Below are positions 8,200 through 18,240 of a stretch of DNA of 64,000 nucleotides, in pieces. Source of the DNA: UBA6398 sp963644855 (GTDB taxonomy: Bacteria; Bacteroidota; Bacteroidia; Bacteroidales; Bacteroidaceae); contig CAVIQL010000013.1 in assembly GCA_963644855.1 (NCBI GenBank), positions 1 to 64,000 of the forward strand, given 5' to 3'. Each line of letters opens with the position of its first letter. Position 1 is the first letter of the stretch. The notes under the pieces were generated by a model that had not been told where the DNA came from, made no database searches, and was given only the letters and a program-made list of their open reading frames with translations. The translations under genes and the position numbers were made by a program.

Positions 8200-8229
8200 T
8201 TTGCAGAATAAAGAAAATCATTACCTTTG
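8200..8229 (+). promoter_or_regulatory. Promoter of the macroglobulin-like gene
   Basis: TTTG at 8200-8203, an 18-base spacer, TACCTTTG at 8222-8229. The start codon at 8250 follows closely, giving a leader of only about 15 bases and supporting 8250 rather than an upstream start at 8178. Confidence 0.75.
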
Positions 8230-8249
8230 CCTACAAATCCGCACAGATT

Positions 8250-11200
8250 ATGAAACTCGGAAAATTCATGCTTACCTGTTTGATGCTCATAGCATTGAAC
8301 CCTGTTTTTGCACAAAGTTTTTCCTCGCGTTGGGAAAAGGTTGAAAATGCAATAAAAAAAGATTTGCCCAAGACTGCATTGACTGAAATTCGCGGTATCT
8401 ACAATCTTGCAACCCAACAAGGCAATACCGGCGAAATGTTGAAAGCAACAATCTCGGCAATCGCAATGCAAAACACCATTTCGCCCGACAGCGCTACCGC
8501 AGAACTGCAACGCATCGACAGCATAACCAATATCGAAAAACGCCCAACGGAACACGCGCTATGGTTGTTGGTTTCTGCTAATATGTATTACGAACTTTCG
8601 AGTTATAAAAACAAGACTATCGGCGACACTGCCGTAGCCCGTTTGCTCGAAGCCACGAATAATCTTGATGTTTTCAAAAAACACAAAGCCGAAAAGTATG
8701 TTCCGGTAATCAAAAAGGGAAAAGACGCAAAATATTTCGACAACGATCTCGTGAATGTGGTATGCCGAAATGCCATTGACAGGTTGAAAAACTATAGCAA
8801 CGATTCTTATTCCGATGACGAGCGTGGCGAAATGCGCCGCAACCTGGAACATCGGTTTATCGACCATTATCGTGCCACAAACAACAACAATGCCATAGTT
8901 CTTGCCACACTCGATTCAATCAAAAACGAAACTCAAGACTCTCCCTACGAAGAATATGCCGACACTTTGCAGCCGGCATACACCGCCATAAAGACATTGG
9001 TCAAACAATATGCGTCAAGTCCTTGCGCAATCGAGGCATATATATATATATGTAGTAACATGTATGACGGAAATGCCGAAATCGAAGCGCTGAAATACCA
9101 ACTCGCAAAAAAAGGAGCAAGTCTATACTCCTCAAATCCTCGTGCGGCGGAGTTGAGAAACATGATGAAAGAACTTAAAGCCCAAAAGTTCAACATAGAA
9201 TCCCCAACTTCCTTGTTTTTCCCAGGCGAGAAGATAAAAGGAACGGTAGACTTCTACAACATCAAGCACCCCGAACTAAACATATACCCCACTACATACA
9301 CGGCAAGGCAGATAAGAGAAAACTCTAAGTACGTAAAAGATTTCAAAGCCGTTGACAATTCAAAAATAACGCTGTATTCAAGCTCCATAACGGGCAACGA
9401 AGATTTCTTTTACAAGAAAGACTCGTTTGAATGCCAAGCCCCGCAAAAACCGGGCATCTACGTAATGAAATTGTCTAACAGCAAATCGTCGGCATACAAT
9501 CGTGTGGTTTATGTAAGCAACATACGCATGCTTTTCTTCCCTTTGCCAGGAAACAGAATGCGAATTACCGTAGTGGAAGCCCGCAGCGGCAAACCAATAT
9601 CGGGCGCAAAAGTAAACGAATACCAAGACATCGAAAAACTAACGCTTAAAAACACCTACACCACCGACAGCAAAGGCGAGATAACTATTTCGCGCGGAAA
9701 AAGTTCGTATTTCTACAACGCCGAAAGCGGAAACGACAAATTTTCGCCCATATGCAGTTCTCGCAGCTACACTAATTTTGCGCCAAGAAAAGCAATGCAA
9801 ACCACAGAATACCGTTTGTTTGCAGACCGCGCCGTATATCGTCCAGCCCAAAAGGTACACTTGGCGGGAATTGTGTATCAAAAAAAAGACGAAGAGTGCA
9901 ACACAATTTACGACCACAAGGTAAAGATTTCGGTAAAAGACTCTCAAAACCGCGAGATATCCACCATAGAAACCACAAGCGACGAGTTCGGAACTTTTAG
10001 CACCGACTTCACGTTGCCTTCAACCCTTATGCCCGGCAATTTGTACATCACAGCAAACGCAACAAGCAGAATCTACATACAGGTAGAGGAATACAAACGC
10101 CCAACATTTGAAGTAGAAGCCGACAATCCGCAAGACAAATACGCTATTGGGGATACTGTAAACGTAAAAGGGCATGCGCGCGCATTTACAGGCGTTGGCA
10201 TGCAGGGCGCACGGGTTGTCTACGAAGTAATACGCCGTAGTATTTGGAGTTTCTACCGATTTGGTCCAGACAATGTGGTATTTCGCGACACCACAACCAC
10301 CGATTCAAACGGCGAATTTGCGATGCGCGTTCCCTTGGTTGCGAACAACGCCGACGCAAAAGCTATCAACAAAGCCTCATACTTCTTCTCTGTAAAAGCA
10401 ACAGTAACTTCCGCGATGGGCGAAAGCCAAGATGTGAGCACATATGTATTTGCGGGCAAACGAGCAGCTATTGTTGATTGCGACATTCCCAACAAAGTGG
10501 ACAAGGAAAAGCTTTCTACCGTTACATTCACGCTACAAAACCTCATGGGCGAGAATATCAACAGGAAAGGAACGTATTCAATAGAAAAGCCGGGCGGTAT
10601 GGTTTGCGCCAAAGGGGATTTCGTAGCAAATACTCCCATAAAAATCCCTACTCTGTCGACTCTTGCGTCGGGCAAATACATTATCCACACAAATTTCGAA
10701 GGAGAAACCGACTCTATATACGATATTAAAAAGGCCTTTCTGCTATTCTCGATAAACGACAAACAACCTGCCGATTCCTCAGAACACATACGACTTTACT
10801 CACAAAGCACTTTGTTTGAACAATGTCAGACATTTTTTAAAAAAGGTCAGACATCGTTTGAAAAAGATGCCTTATCAGAAATACAGTTCGGCACATCGTT
10901 CGAAGGGGTTACTGCTTTCTACGATGTAATAGCCAACGGACAAGTTGTGGAAAGCAAGCAAATCAGTTTGTCAAACTCTATCGTTAGCGAGATATACACC
11001 TATAAAAAGGAATATGGCGATGGCATTTGCGTTACATTAGCTTTTGTGAAAGACGGAGTGCTATACAGCGAAAACATTCGCATCAAGAAGCCCATTCCCG
11101 ACAAACGTCTGCGCTACAAATGGACATCTTTCCGCGACCGTCTGCGTCCTAATCAAAAAGAAGAATGGAGTCTGCAAATTCTCAACCCCGACAGCACACC

Positions 11201-13970
11201 AGCCAAAGCATCTGCCGTGGCTGCAATATACGATGCATCGCTCGACAAATTCGCAAAAAACATATGGAACTCCAGTTTGTATTTCGGAAGATACATTCCA
11301 TTCGCATCGTGGAGCACCTACAACGAATCTTTCAGCTACAACTACCACTACAATCCTGCCAAATACGAAAACAATCCGTCGCTAAGTTTCGACGAACTGT
11401 CTATAGTGCCAATATTTGTACAAGAAGGAATGCTCTTAGGGAGTATTGCAGGACTGGGACGCATTGGGAAAAGTTCATTAAGAGTAGCGAATTATTCCGT
11501 TGCCAAGGAAAAGAATACTATTGCGCTTTCACTTCCCAGCCTACACGAAATTACAGAATCAACAACTGATGCCGTAACCTATAAATCCCCAAACGCCGAC
11601 ACGGGCAACCTGCAAAATTCAAACAACGTCAAACCACGCGAAAACTTTGCCGAGACAGCATATTTCGCTCCCGCATTACGCACAGACGAAAACGGAAATC
11701 TCACGATTTCTTTCACAACTCCGGAAAGCCTTACGCGATGGAATGTAAAACTTCTCGCACATACAAAATCCATGAACCTTGTTGAAATTGACACCACGGC
11801 AACAGTTTCAAAAGATTTCATGCTACAATCCAATCTCCCACGCTTCTTGCGCATCGGAGATGCGGCTACAATTCCCGCAACAATCAAGAACCTTTCGACC
11901 AAACAGCTTGCGGGCAAAGCAATAATGACTATCAGCGATGCACAAAACCTTGCTGTGATAAAACAATCGGTTACAAAATTCAGCGTAAACGCAAATGGCG
12001 AAACCGTTGTTGCATTCCCGTTCAACGTAGACGAGAATATTTCATCTCCTCTGCTTATCTGTAAAATCACCGCCGATTGTGGTGAGTTTTCCGACGGAGA
12101 ACAGCATTATCTCCCCGTATTCTCCGACAAAACAGAAGTGATAGAAACCCTGCCATTCACCTTGGAAAATAGCGGAGACCACACTGTGAACATCGCAGAA
12201 AGTTTGACGGGTAAAAAAGCAGGCACAACAAATCGCCGAATAACCATAGAATACACTTCAAACCCCACATGGCTCGCATTGCAAGCCTTGCCAAAAATCG
12301 ATTCTCCCAAATACGACGATGCACTGACGCTTACCGCAGCACTTTATGCCGCATCTTTGGAACACGAAATAGCATATCTTTCGCCCGAAATCAAAAAAGT
12401 GGCAAAAAGATGGGCAAATGAGCAAACCACAGACACTCTTCTGCAAAACGCTCTGCTTCGTAATCCAGATTTGAAGAACATTCTTCTTGACGAAACGCCT
12501 TGGGCAGTAGACGCCGACAATATTTCGTTGCGCCACCGGGAGTTTGCACACGTATATGATGAGGTAGAATCTGAAATAAAAGCAAGAAATCTCGAAGAAC
12601 GTCTCACACGGCAACAAAACACCGACGGAGGTTTCGGTTGGTTTACCGGAATGCCGTCAAGCCAATATATCACGACAAAAATAACTACTATATTGTTGCG
12701 CCTTAATAGCATCAAGGAAAAACCATGTATGAAACAGCAGATACAAAATGCCGTGAATTTCCTCGACAAACGGGTTGCAAAACAAATAGAAGAGATGAAA
12801 AAAGACGAGAAACGCGGTTTCAAACCAAACATATGGGATAGTCATCTCGCATATCTCAATATCCTGCGCTTGAACTCTGACAAAAACACTTCGCAAGCCG
12901 TTGCAAACCGAAAATATCTGCTTGCAATTCTCGCGAAACACTATTCCGAATTAAACATGGAGGACAAGAGCACGGCGGCACTCGTTCTTGCTGAAACGGG
13001 ATACGACAAAGAAGCAAAAACAGCCTTACAAAGTGTGCTCGAACATACTGTTTCGGACAAAGACAAAGGCATATATTTCGATTCATTCCGCGCCCCGTCG
13101 TATTGGTATAGCTACAAAATCCCCGTACAAGTTGCTGCGCTCGAAGCGATATGCGCACTTGCGCCAAACGACAAGGCTACCCGCAACGGCATGCTCAAAT
13201 GGATTTTGCAAGAAAAGCGTACACAAGGGTGGCTAACAACGCTAAACACCGTAGAAGCAACCTATGCGCTACTTTCAACAACTAAGACCGACACAACGTT
13301 GCTGCATTTCAACACAAAACTTCCCGACGCATTCACACTCAACATGCAAAACGGCGAAAAGACAAACGTTATGCAGTCGGCGAAAACTGTTGACGCAGAC
13401 GCCACGGGCTATATACGCGCCGACTTCAAGCTAAACGATTTGAAATCATCGCCTGTTTCTGTGAACATATCCAAGAGCGACGACGGAATATCGTGGGGAG
13501 GAATTTACGGACGCTATCTTGCCCCGGCGACTATGGTGGAAAATGGTGGCAAAGAGCTTACGGTTAAGCGCGAATACTTCGTTGTTGAAAACGGGAAGGA
13601 AAGAAAAGTAACGCCAAAGACTATCGTAAACATAGGAAGCCTTATAAGAGTGCGCTATACCATAAATGCTTCGCGCGATTACGATTATGTGAGCCTCGTT
13701 GACCCGCGTCCAGCGTGCATGGAGCCCGCAAAACAGATTTCAGGTTACACTTGCAACAACGGAGAATGGTTTTATCTTGCCGTAAAAGACGCTTCGCAGG
13801 GGTATTTCTTTGAGAAAGTTGAAAAGGGAAGCCACATTTTCAGCATTGATTTCCGTATCGACCGAAAAGGAACGTATCTCGCAGCGCCGGCAAGCGTGCA
13901 ATGTCTATACTCGCCCGAATTCTCCAGACATTCCAACGGATTAACCATAAACGTAACCGAAACAAAATGA
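8250..13970 (+). CDS. Very large alpha-2-macroglobulin-family exported protein (no thioester)
   Basis: 1906 residues from ATG 8250, giving a clean signal peptide (MKLGKFMLTCLMLIALN, cleavage near VFAQ). After an N-terminal helical region of about 300 residues come MG-type beta domains, with YRPAQKVHLAG near residue 530. The A2M core follows, with FTTPESLTRWN near 1157. The helical thioester domain (about 1340-1700) includes QNTDGGFGWF. The position where thioester members carry CxEQ instead reads SPKYDDALT, so the reactive thioester is absent. Family members act as protease traps or periplasmic defence and scaffold proteins. Residues about 857-878 are encoded by three in-frame modules of the dispersed 21-nt repeat. 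The stop overlaps the next start (ATGA at 13967). Confidence 0.85.
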   Translation: MKLGKFMLTCLMLIALNPVFAQSFSSRWEKVENAIKKDLPKTALTEIRGIYNLATQQGNTGEMLKATISAIAMQNTISPDSATAELQRIDSITNIEKRPTEHALWLLVSANMYYELSSYKNKTIGDTAVARLLEATNNLDVFKKHKAEKYVPVIKKGKDAKYFDNDLVNVVCRNAIDRLKNYSNDSYSDDERGEMRRNLEHRFIDHYRATNNNNAIVLATLDSIKNETQDSPYEEYADTLQPAYTAIKTLVKQYASSPCAIEAYIYICSNMYDGNAEIEALKYQLAKKGASLYSSNPRAAELRNMMKELKAQKFNIESPTSLFFPGEKIKGTVDFYNIKHPELNIYPTTYTARQIRENSKYVKDFKAVDNSKITLYSSSITGNEDFFYKKDSFECQAPQKPGIYVMKLSNSKSSAYNRVVYVSNIRMLFFPLPGNRMRITVVEARSGKPISGAKVNEYQDIEKLTLKNTYTTDSKGEITISRGKSSYFYNAESGNDKFSPICSSRSYTNFAPRKAMQTTEYRLFADRAVYRPAQKVHLAGIVYQKKDEECNTIYDHKVKISVKDSQNREISTIETTSDEFGTFSTDFTLPSTLMPGNLYITANATSRIYIQVEEYKRPTFEVEADNPQDKYAIGDTVNVKGHARAFTGVGMQGARVVYEVIRRSIWSFYRFGPDNVVFRDTTTTDSNGEFAMRVPLVANNADAKAINKASYFFSVKATVTSAMGESQDVSTYVFAGKRAAIVDCDIPNKVDKEKLSTVTFTLQNLMGENINRKGTYSIEKPGGMVCAKGDFVANTPIKIPTLSTLASGKYIIHTNFEGETDSIYDIKKAFLLFSINDKQPADSSEHIRLYSQSTLFEQCQTFFKKGQTSFEKDALSEIQFGTSFEGVTAFYDVIANGQVVESKQISLSNSIVSEIYTYKKEYGDGICVTLAFVKDGVLYSENIRIKKPIPDKRLRYKWTSFRDRLRPNQKEEWSLQILNPDSTPAKASAVAAIYDASLDKFAKNIWNSSLYFGRYIPFASWSTYNESFSYNYHYNPAKYENNPSLSFDELSIVPIFVQEGMLLGSIAGLGRIGKSSLRVANYSVAKEKNTIALSLPSLHEITESTTDAVTYKSPNADTGNLQNSNNVKPRENFAETAYFAPALRTDENGNLTISFTTPESLTRWNVKLLAHTKSMNLVEIDTTATVSKDFMLQSNLPRFLRIGDAATIPATIKNLSTKQLAGKAIMTISDAQNLAVIKQSVTKFSVNANGETVVAFPFNVDENISSPLLICKITADCGEFSDGEQHYLPVFSDKTEVIETLPFTLENSGDHTVNIAESLTGKKAGTTNRRITIEYTSNPTWLALQALPKIDSPKYDDALTLTAALYAASLEHEIAYLSPEIKKVAKRWANEQTTDTLLQNALLRNPDLKNILLDETPWAVDADNISLRHREFAHVYDEVESEIKARNLEERLTRQQNTDGGFGWFTGMPSSQYITTKITTILLRLNSIKEKPCMKQQIQNAVNFLDKRVAKQIEEMKKDEKRGFKPNIWDSHLAYLNILRLNSDKNTSQAVANRKYLLAILAKHYSELNMEDKSTAALVLAETGYDKEAKTALQSVLEHTVSDKDKGIYFDSFRAPSYWYSYKIPVQVAALEAICALAPNDKATRNGMLKWILQEKRTQGWLTTLNTVEATYALLSTTKTDTTLLHFNTKLPDAFTLNMQNGEKTNVMQSAKTVDADATGYIRADFKLNDLKSSPVSVNISKSDDGISWGGIYGRYLAPATMVENGGKELTVKREYFVVENGKERKVTPKTIVNIGSLIRVRYTINASRDYDYVSLVDPRPACMEPAKQISGYTCNNGEWFYLAVKDASQGYFFEKVEKGSHIFSIDFRIDRKGTYLAAPASVQCLYSPEFSRHSNGLTINVTETK
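10819..10884 (+). repeat. 21-nt modular repeat inside a coding sequence, locus D
   Basis: Three consecutive 21-base modules within the macroglobulin-like gene. Two have first-type cores (CAATGTCAGACATT and AGGTCAGACATCG). The third matches the second-type sequence AGATGCCTT. The period of seven codons keeps the frame open; the encoded segment includes EQCQTFFKKGQTSFEKDA. The first two modules nearly match the intergenic copy at 15136-15177. Confidence 0.82.
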
Positions 13971-15013
13971 AAAGACAAGCCTTGGTACACAAAAAGTTCG
14001 CGATATTGTTTGCCGTTGTTGCGATATTGTGCGGCAATACGGTTATGGCGCAAAGCGCAACGCCTCTCGCTCAAACAAACTTGCGGAAGTGGAAAATTCC
14101 ATCTGCCAATTATAGCGGAATAACGCATATAGAGGGTACATCATACGCAGTAGTGAGCGACAAGGAGGCGAATAGCGGATTTTATATCTTTGATATTGAC
14201 ATCGACAATAGGAGCGGAAAAATTCTAAACGTGTCGCGCAGCGCACTATATACGTCAGACTCTTCAACAAAAGGGCGCGACGCAGAGGGAATATGCTATT
14301 TCGCCCCCAACAACACGCTTTTTATCTGCGCCGAAGACGATCAGGAAATTCTGGAATACGAACTCGACAGGAAGCCTACGGGAAGGAAACTCAACATTCC
14401 CGCTATGTTTTCCCCCGACAGCATATATCCGAATTTCGGATTCGAATCTCTTGCCTACGACAGTGCCTCATCGCGATTTTTTGCAGCCACCGAGCGCCCG
14501 TTGAAATGCGATGTGCTCAAAGATTCTACCATTATCAGAATTTTGGAATTCGACCAAAACCTAAATCTTTCGGCACAATATGCCTACATGCTCGAAAGTG
14601 CGTCGCTCAATAGCAAAGCAAAATACTACGCCCACGGCATTTCGGAAATCACCACCCTGCCCGACGGCCGTTTAATAGTGATGGAGAGAGAAATAAGCGT
14701 GCCTGCCAACTATTTGGGAGCCGAATGCCGCATAAGATTGTTTGCCGTAGATCTTTCAGAAGGCACTCCCATTGCCCCGGCAAACGTTCCGCTGAAAATT
14801 GCGAGCCATAAGCCGCTCTACAAAACAGCCATTGCCGACTTTACAACGCATCTCGATTTAGGGCAAATGAATCTTGCAAACTACGAAGGCATGTGTCTCG
14901 GTCCCAAACTTGCAGACGGGCGGCAGACCCTCCTTTTGATTAACGACTCTCAGGCAGGAGCGGGAAATTCGCTCTATCGTCTTAAAGACTACATCAAAGT
15001 AATAATTCTCTGA
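13967..15013 (+). CDS. Exported phytase-like / esterase-like beta-propeller protein
   Basis: 348 residues from the ATG overlapping the macroglobulin stop; longer upstream frames would lie inside that gene and spoil the signal peptide (hydrophobic residues about 11-27, cleavage near VMAQ). The sequence matches the phytase-like family (PF13449): SGITHIEGTSYAVVSD, then GRDAEGICY, ICAEDDQEILEYE, FESLAYD and finally NYEGMCLGP. These recurring acidic blade motifs bind divalent metals in related propellers. Likely periplasmic or surface located; phosphoester or general esterase activity is a family-based guess. Translational coupling to the macroglobulin-like protein suggests a shared task. A terminator follows at 15034. 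Confidence 0.75.
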   Translation: MKRQALVHKKFAILFAVVAILCGNTVMAQSATPLAQTNLRKWKIPSANYSGITHIEGTSYAVVSDKEANSGFYIFDIDIDNRSGKILNVSRSALYTSDSSTKGRDAEGICYFAPNNTLFICAEDDQEILEYELDRKPTGRKLNIPAMFSPDSIYPNFGFESLAYDSASSRFFAATERPLKCDVLKDSTIIRILEFDQNLNLSAQYAYMLESASLNSKAKYYAHGISEITTLPDGRLIVMEREISVPANYLGAECRIRLFAVDLSEGTPIAPANVPLKIASHKPLYKTAIADFTTHLDLGQMNLANYEGMCLGPKLADGRQTLLLINDSQAGAGNSLYRLKDYIKVIIL

Positions 15014-15033
15014 AAGCCGTTTTGTCCAATTCA

Positions 15034-15069
15034 AATGCCGTTTGTTTCCACAACAAGCGGCATTTTCTT
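15034..15069 (+). terminator. Intrinsic terminator after the phytase-like gene
   Basis: AATGCCGTTTGT pairs with ACAAGCGGCATT (one G-U pair), followed by a short T run. Confidence 0.8.
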
Positions 15070-15093
15070 AGCCCACGCTACGCCCCGCAAAAC

Positions 15094-15198
15094 CTACATG
15101 GCTTATCGTTTTTCTGATAACCGATATTTTTTAAATAATGTCCGATGTTTTTTAAAAAAGGTCTGACATTGTTTCAACAACAACCTATATTACTTTTA
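15094..15198. repeat. 21-nt modular repeat, locus E
   Basis: About five modules. Bases 15094-15135 are an exact 42-base match, in inverted orientation on the plus strand, to 24271-24312. The following modules have cores AATGTCCGATG and AGGTCTGACATTG. The rest of the 339-base gap holds the terminator and a promoter box. Confidence 0.85.
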
Positions 15199-15298
15199 CC
15201 ACCCCAAAAATGCGGAAAACAAAAAGCCTTTTCTTACCAAGATTACTGATATTATTACCCGTTTCTACTATTGACATTCTCCATAAAATCATATTCAT

Positions 15299-15306
15299 TA
15301 TATTTG
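15299..15306 (+). promoter_or_regulatory. Promoter -7 box for the DUF362-TonB receptor pair
   Basis: TATATTTG matches TAnnTTTG, 46 bases before the ATG. The upstream element is unclear: TTGACA at 15271 lies further away than usual. Confidence 0.5.
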
Positions 15307-15352
15307 CAATACCTATTTTATCTGTAGCAACAAACAATAAAGAATTGAGAAT

Positions 15353-16303
15353 ATGAAAAATTTGATTATTGCCTCATTCATCGCAATGTTCGGGGCACAT
15401 GCCTTGGCACAAGAGCCGAAAGTTTACGTTACTCGCGACATTTCTCCCGAATCTCTCGTTCGCATCTACAAAGCTCTCGGAGTAAAAGCCACTGGAAAGG
15501 TAGCAGTAAAAGTAAGTACCGGCGAAGCGGGAAACCCCAACTATCTTAATCCCGCGCTTATAGCTCCATTGGTGAAAAAGGTGAAAGGTACTATCGTGGA
15601 ATGCAACACTGCTTACGGCGGGAAACGCAGTACTACCGAAGAGCATCTGAAAGTTGCCGAAGAACATGGGTTTACAAAAATCGCAAAAGTAGACATCATG
15701 GACTCGGAAGGCGAAATAAAAATTCCGGTAAAAGACACCACACACATCAAATACGACATAGTAGGTTCACACTTGGCAAACTATAATTTCATGATAAACC
15801 TCGCCCACTTCAAAGGGCACCCCATGGGCGGACTTGGCGGTGTACTCAAAAACCAAAGCATAGGTGTGGCTTCGGCAAACGGCAAAGCCAATATTCATAG
15901 CGCAGGTGTAGTGGAAACTCCCGAACATCTTTGGAGCAACGTGGGAAATCAAGACGGTTTTCTTGAATCTATGGCAGCCGCAGCCCAAGGAGTGGCAGAT
16001 TATTTCGGCAAAAACATAATCTATATCAGCGTAATGAACAACATGTCGGTAGATTGCGACTGCGTTTCCCACCCCGCCGACAGCAAACTCAAAGACTACG
16101 GCATTCTTGCCTCAACCGATCCCGTTGCTCTCGACCAAGCGTGCGTTGACATCATTTTTAATATGACTCCCACGGCAGACAACGACAACGCTCCCTTGAA
16201 AGAGCGCATCACAAGCCGCCACGGAATCCACACCATAGAGCACGCCGAGAAAATAGGTTTGGGAAGCCGCAAATACAAGCTCATCAACATCGACAAGAAA
16301 TGA
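15353..16303 (+). CDS. Exported DUF362-family protein
   Basis: 316 residues with a signal peptide (MKNLIIASFIAMFGAHALAQ). The body matches the DUF362 family: VAVKVSTGEAGNPNYL at the N-terminus, the HFKGHPMGGLGG segment near residues 155-166, and the conserved CDC/SHPAD region near 240. Many DUF362 proteins carry an extra ferredoxin domain; no CxxCxxC cluster is visible here, so this is the stand-alone form. The biochemical role of the family is not established. The stop overlaps the TonB-dependent receptor start by four bases, which ties it to uptake of whatever that receptor imports. Confidence 0.8.
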   Translation: MKNLIIASFIAMFGAHALAQEPKVYVTRDISPESLVRIYKALGVKATGKVAVKVSTGEAGNPNYLNPALIAPLVKKVKGTIVECNTAYGGKRSTTEEHLKVAEEHGFTKIAKVDIMDSEGEIKIPVKDTTHIKYDIVGSHLANYNFMINLAHFKGHPMGGLGGVLKNQSIGVASANGKANIHSAGVVETPEHLWSNVGNQDGFLESMAAAAQGVADYFGKNIIYISVMNNMSVDCDCVSHPADSKLKDYGILASTDPVALDQACVDIIFNMTPTADNDNAPLKERITSRHGIHTIEHAEKIGLGSRKYKLINIDKK

Positions 16304-18165
16304 GACTTATATTACTGATCACGCTTTCGGTTTGGGGAATAACGGCTTTCGCCCAAACACCAAGCGATACCCTGCCCCAGCAAACCCTTAGCGCCACAGT
16401 GGTAACAGGCACACGCAACGCAACAGACGTTCGCCATCTGCCCATGACCCTAAGCACGATAAACCAAAAGGAACTTAACAAGAACTTTCGTACTTCTGTT
16501 TTGCCTACCATCTCAGAACAAGTACCCGGAATGTTCATTACTTCGCGCGGAATATTGGGATACGGCGTGTCGACAGGCGCTGCAGGCGGAATAAAATTGA
16601 GAGGCATAGGAAGCGGAGCGCAAACCCTCGTTTTGATTGACGGACAGCCACAATATGCAGGGCTCATGGGACACCCCATAGCCGATGCCTATCAAACAAT
16701 GCTTGCTGAAAAAGTAGAAGTATTGCGTGGTCCGGCGTCGATGATGTATGGTTCAAACGCAATGGGCGGAGTGGTGAATATCGTAACCCACAAAATGCAA
16801 ACAAATGGCTCCAAAACCGAAATGCAATACGAAGGCGGTTCATATGGAACACTACAAGGGCAAATTTCAAACCAGACAAAAAGCGAACGCTTCTCTACTT
16901 CGGCAGGAATAAACTACTCGCGCACCGACGGACACCGCAAAAACAGCAAATTCGAACAGTATTCGGCATTCGCGAAATTGGGTTACGACATTTCAAGATA
17001 CTGGAATGCGAGCGCCGATGTCAGTCTCACTCATTTCAACGCCTCAAATCCCGGCGAAGAAACCAATCCCTACATCGACAACGACTCGAAAATCACGCGC
17101 GGACTCGCATCTCTGCAATTCACCAACGATTATGGCAAATATTCCGGAGCATTTCGTGCGTTTTATGATTGGGGACACCACAAAATAAACGACGGATATC
17201 ACCCCGGAGGTACGCCGCAAACGCAACTATATCTGCACAACGATTTAATGAGCGGCATAACGGCATACGAAAGTGCGCAACTCTTCAAAGGCAATCGCAC
17301 TACCGTGGGTGTAGACTACCAACATTTCGGAGGGAAAGCCTGGAATCGTGTAATCGAAACCAAAGAAGAAAAAGATTTGGCAGACAAAACGCAAGACGAA
17401 ATAGCGGGATATTTGGATTTTCGCCAGGACATCGCAAAATTCATTACCTTAAACACCGGACTGCGTGCCGACTGGCATTCACAAACCGGCATGGAATTTG
17501 TTCCGCAAGGAGGATTAACTTTCCGGCTCGGCTATGATTCGCAAATTCGTGCCATGGTGAGCAAAGGATTCCGTAATCCTACGATTCGCGAACTATATAT
17601 GTTTCGTCCGGCAAACAAAGATTTGAAACCCGAACGCATGATGAACTACGAAATAGCATTTAGCGACAATCTTTTATCAAACCGTCTCCACATAGGTCTC
17701 AATCTGTTTTATTTGAAAGCCGACAATCTGATAATCACACAGATGATTGACGGAAAACCACGGAACATGAACACGGGGAAAACCGAAAACAGCGGCATAG
17801 AGTTTGATTCCAAATTTCGGGCGACCAAGAATTTTGCTTTCAATGCCAACTATAGTTATCTCCACATGAGCAATCCCACAACCGGAGCGCCGGAACACAA
17901 ATTGTATGTCGGAGCAGATTATACCCATGGACGCATTGCGTTAAGCACAGGTGTACAATACATCGCAGGGTTATACCTTGCAACAGGAAAGAATGCCGAC
18001 AAAGAGTATTTTACATTGTGGAACCTTACGGCGAGTTACCAACTTGCGAAAATCATTAAGGTATATGTGCGCGGTGAAAACCTATTGGCACAAAAATACG
18101 AAACGATGAAAGGCTTCACAATGCCCCGAGCAACAATAATGGGCGGCATAAAGTTTGAATTGTAG
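16300..18165 (+). CDS. TonB-dependent outer-membrane receptor
   Basis: 621 residues with a signal peptide (cleavage near TAFAQ). Residues about 28-150 form the plug: ATVVTGTRNATDV resembles a TonB box region, followed by QVPGMFITSRG, IKLRGIGSGAQT, VLIDG and VEVLRGPASMMYGSNAMGG. The rest is a 22-stranded barrel ending in an aromatic-poor FEL. There is no SusD partner and no carboxypeptidase-like N-terminal domain, so it is closer to cobalamin, haem or siderophore receptors than to SusC glycan importers. Coupling to the DUF362 gene (ATGA overlap) suggests the two serve one ligand. The ligand cannot be read from the sequence. Confidence 0.92.
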   Translation: MRLILLITLSVWGITAFAQTPSDTLPQQTLSATVVTGTRNATDVRHLPMTLSTINQKELNKNFRTSVLPTISEQVPGMFITSRGILGYGVSTGAAGGIKLRGIGSGAQTLVLIDGQPQYAGLMGHPIADAYQTMLAEKVEVLRGPASMMYGSNAMGGVVNIVTHKMQTNGSKTEMQYEGGSYGTLQGQISNQTKSERFSTSAGINYSRTDGHRKNSKFEQYSAFAKLGYDISRYWNASADVSLTHFNASNPGEETNPYIDNDSKITRGLASLQFTNDYGKYSGAFRAFYDWGHHKINDGYHPGGTPQTQLYLHNDLMSGITAYESAQLFKGNRTTVGVDYQHFGGKAWNRVIETKEEKDLADKTQDEIAGYLDFRQDIAKFITLNTGLRADWHSQTGMEFVPQGGLTFRLGYDSQIRAMVSKGFRNPTIRELYMFRPANKDLKPERMMNYEIAFSDNLLSNRLHIGLNLFYLKADNLIITQMIDGKPRNMNTGKTENSGIEFDSKFRATKNFAFNANYSYLHMSNPTTGAPEHKLYVGADYTHGRIALSTGVQYIAGLYLATGKNADKEYFTLWNLTASYQLAKIIKVYVRGENLLAQKYETMKGFTMPRATIMGGIKFEL

Positions 18166-18240
18166 CAACTTTCCGTCCAAACCAAGCCATTAACTTTTTC
18201 ATAAACCACCTCGGGGAAAAAAACACGCTTGTCGTAAAAA

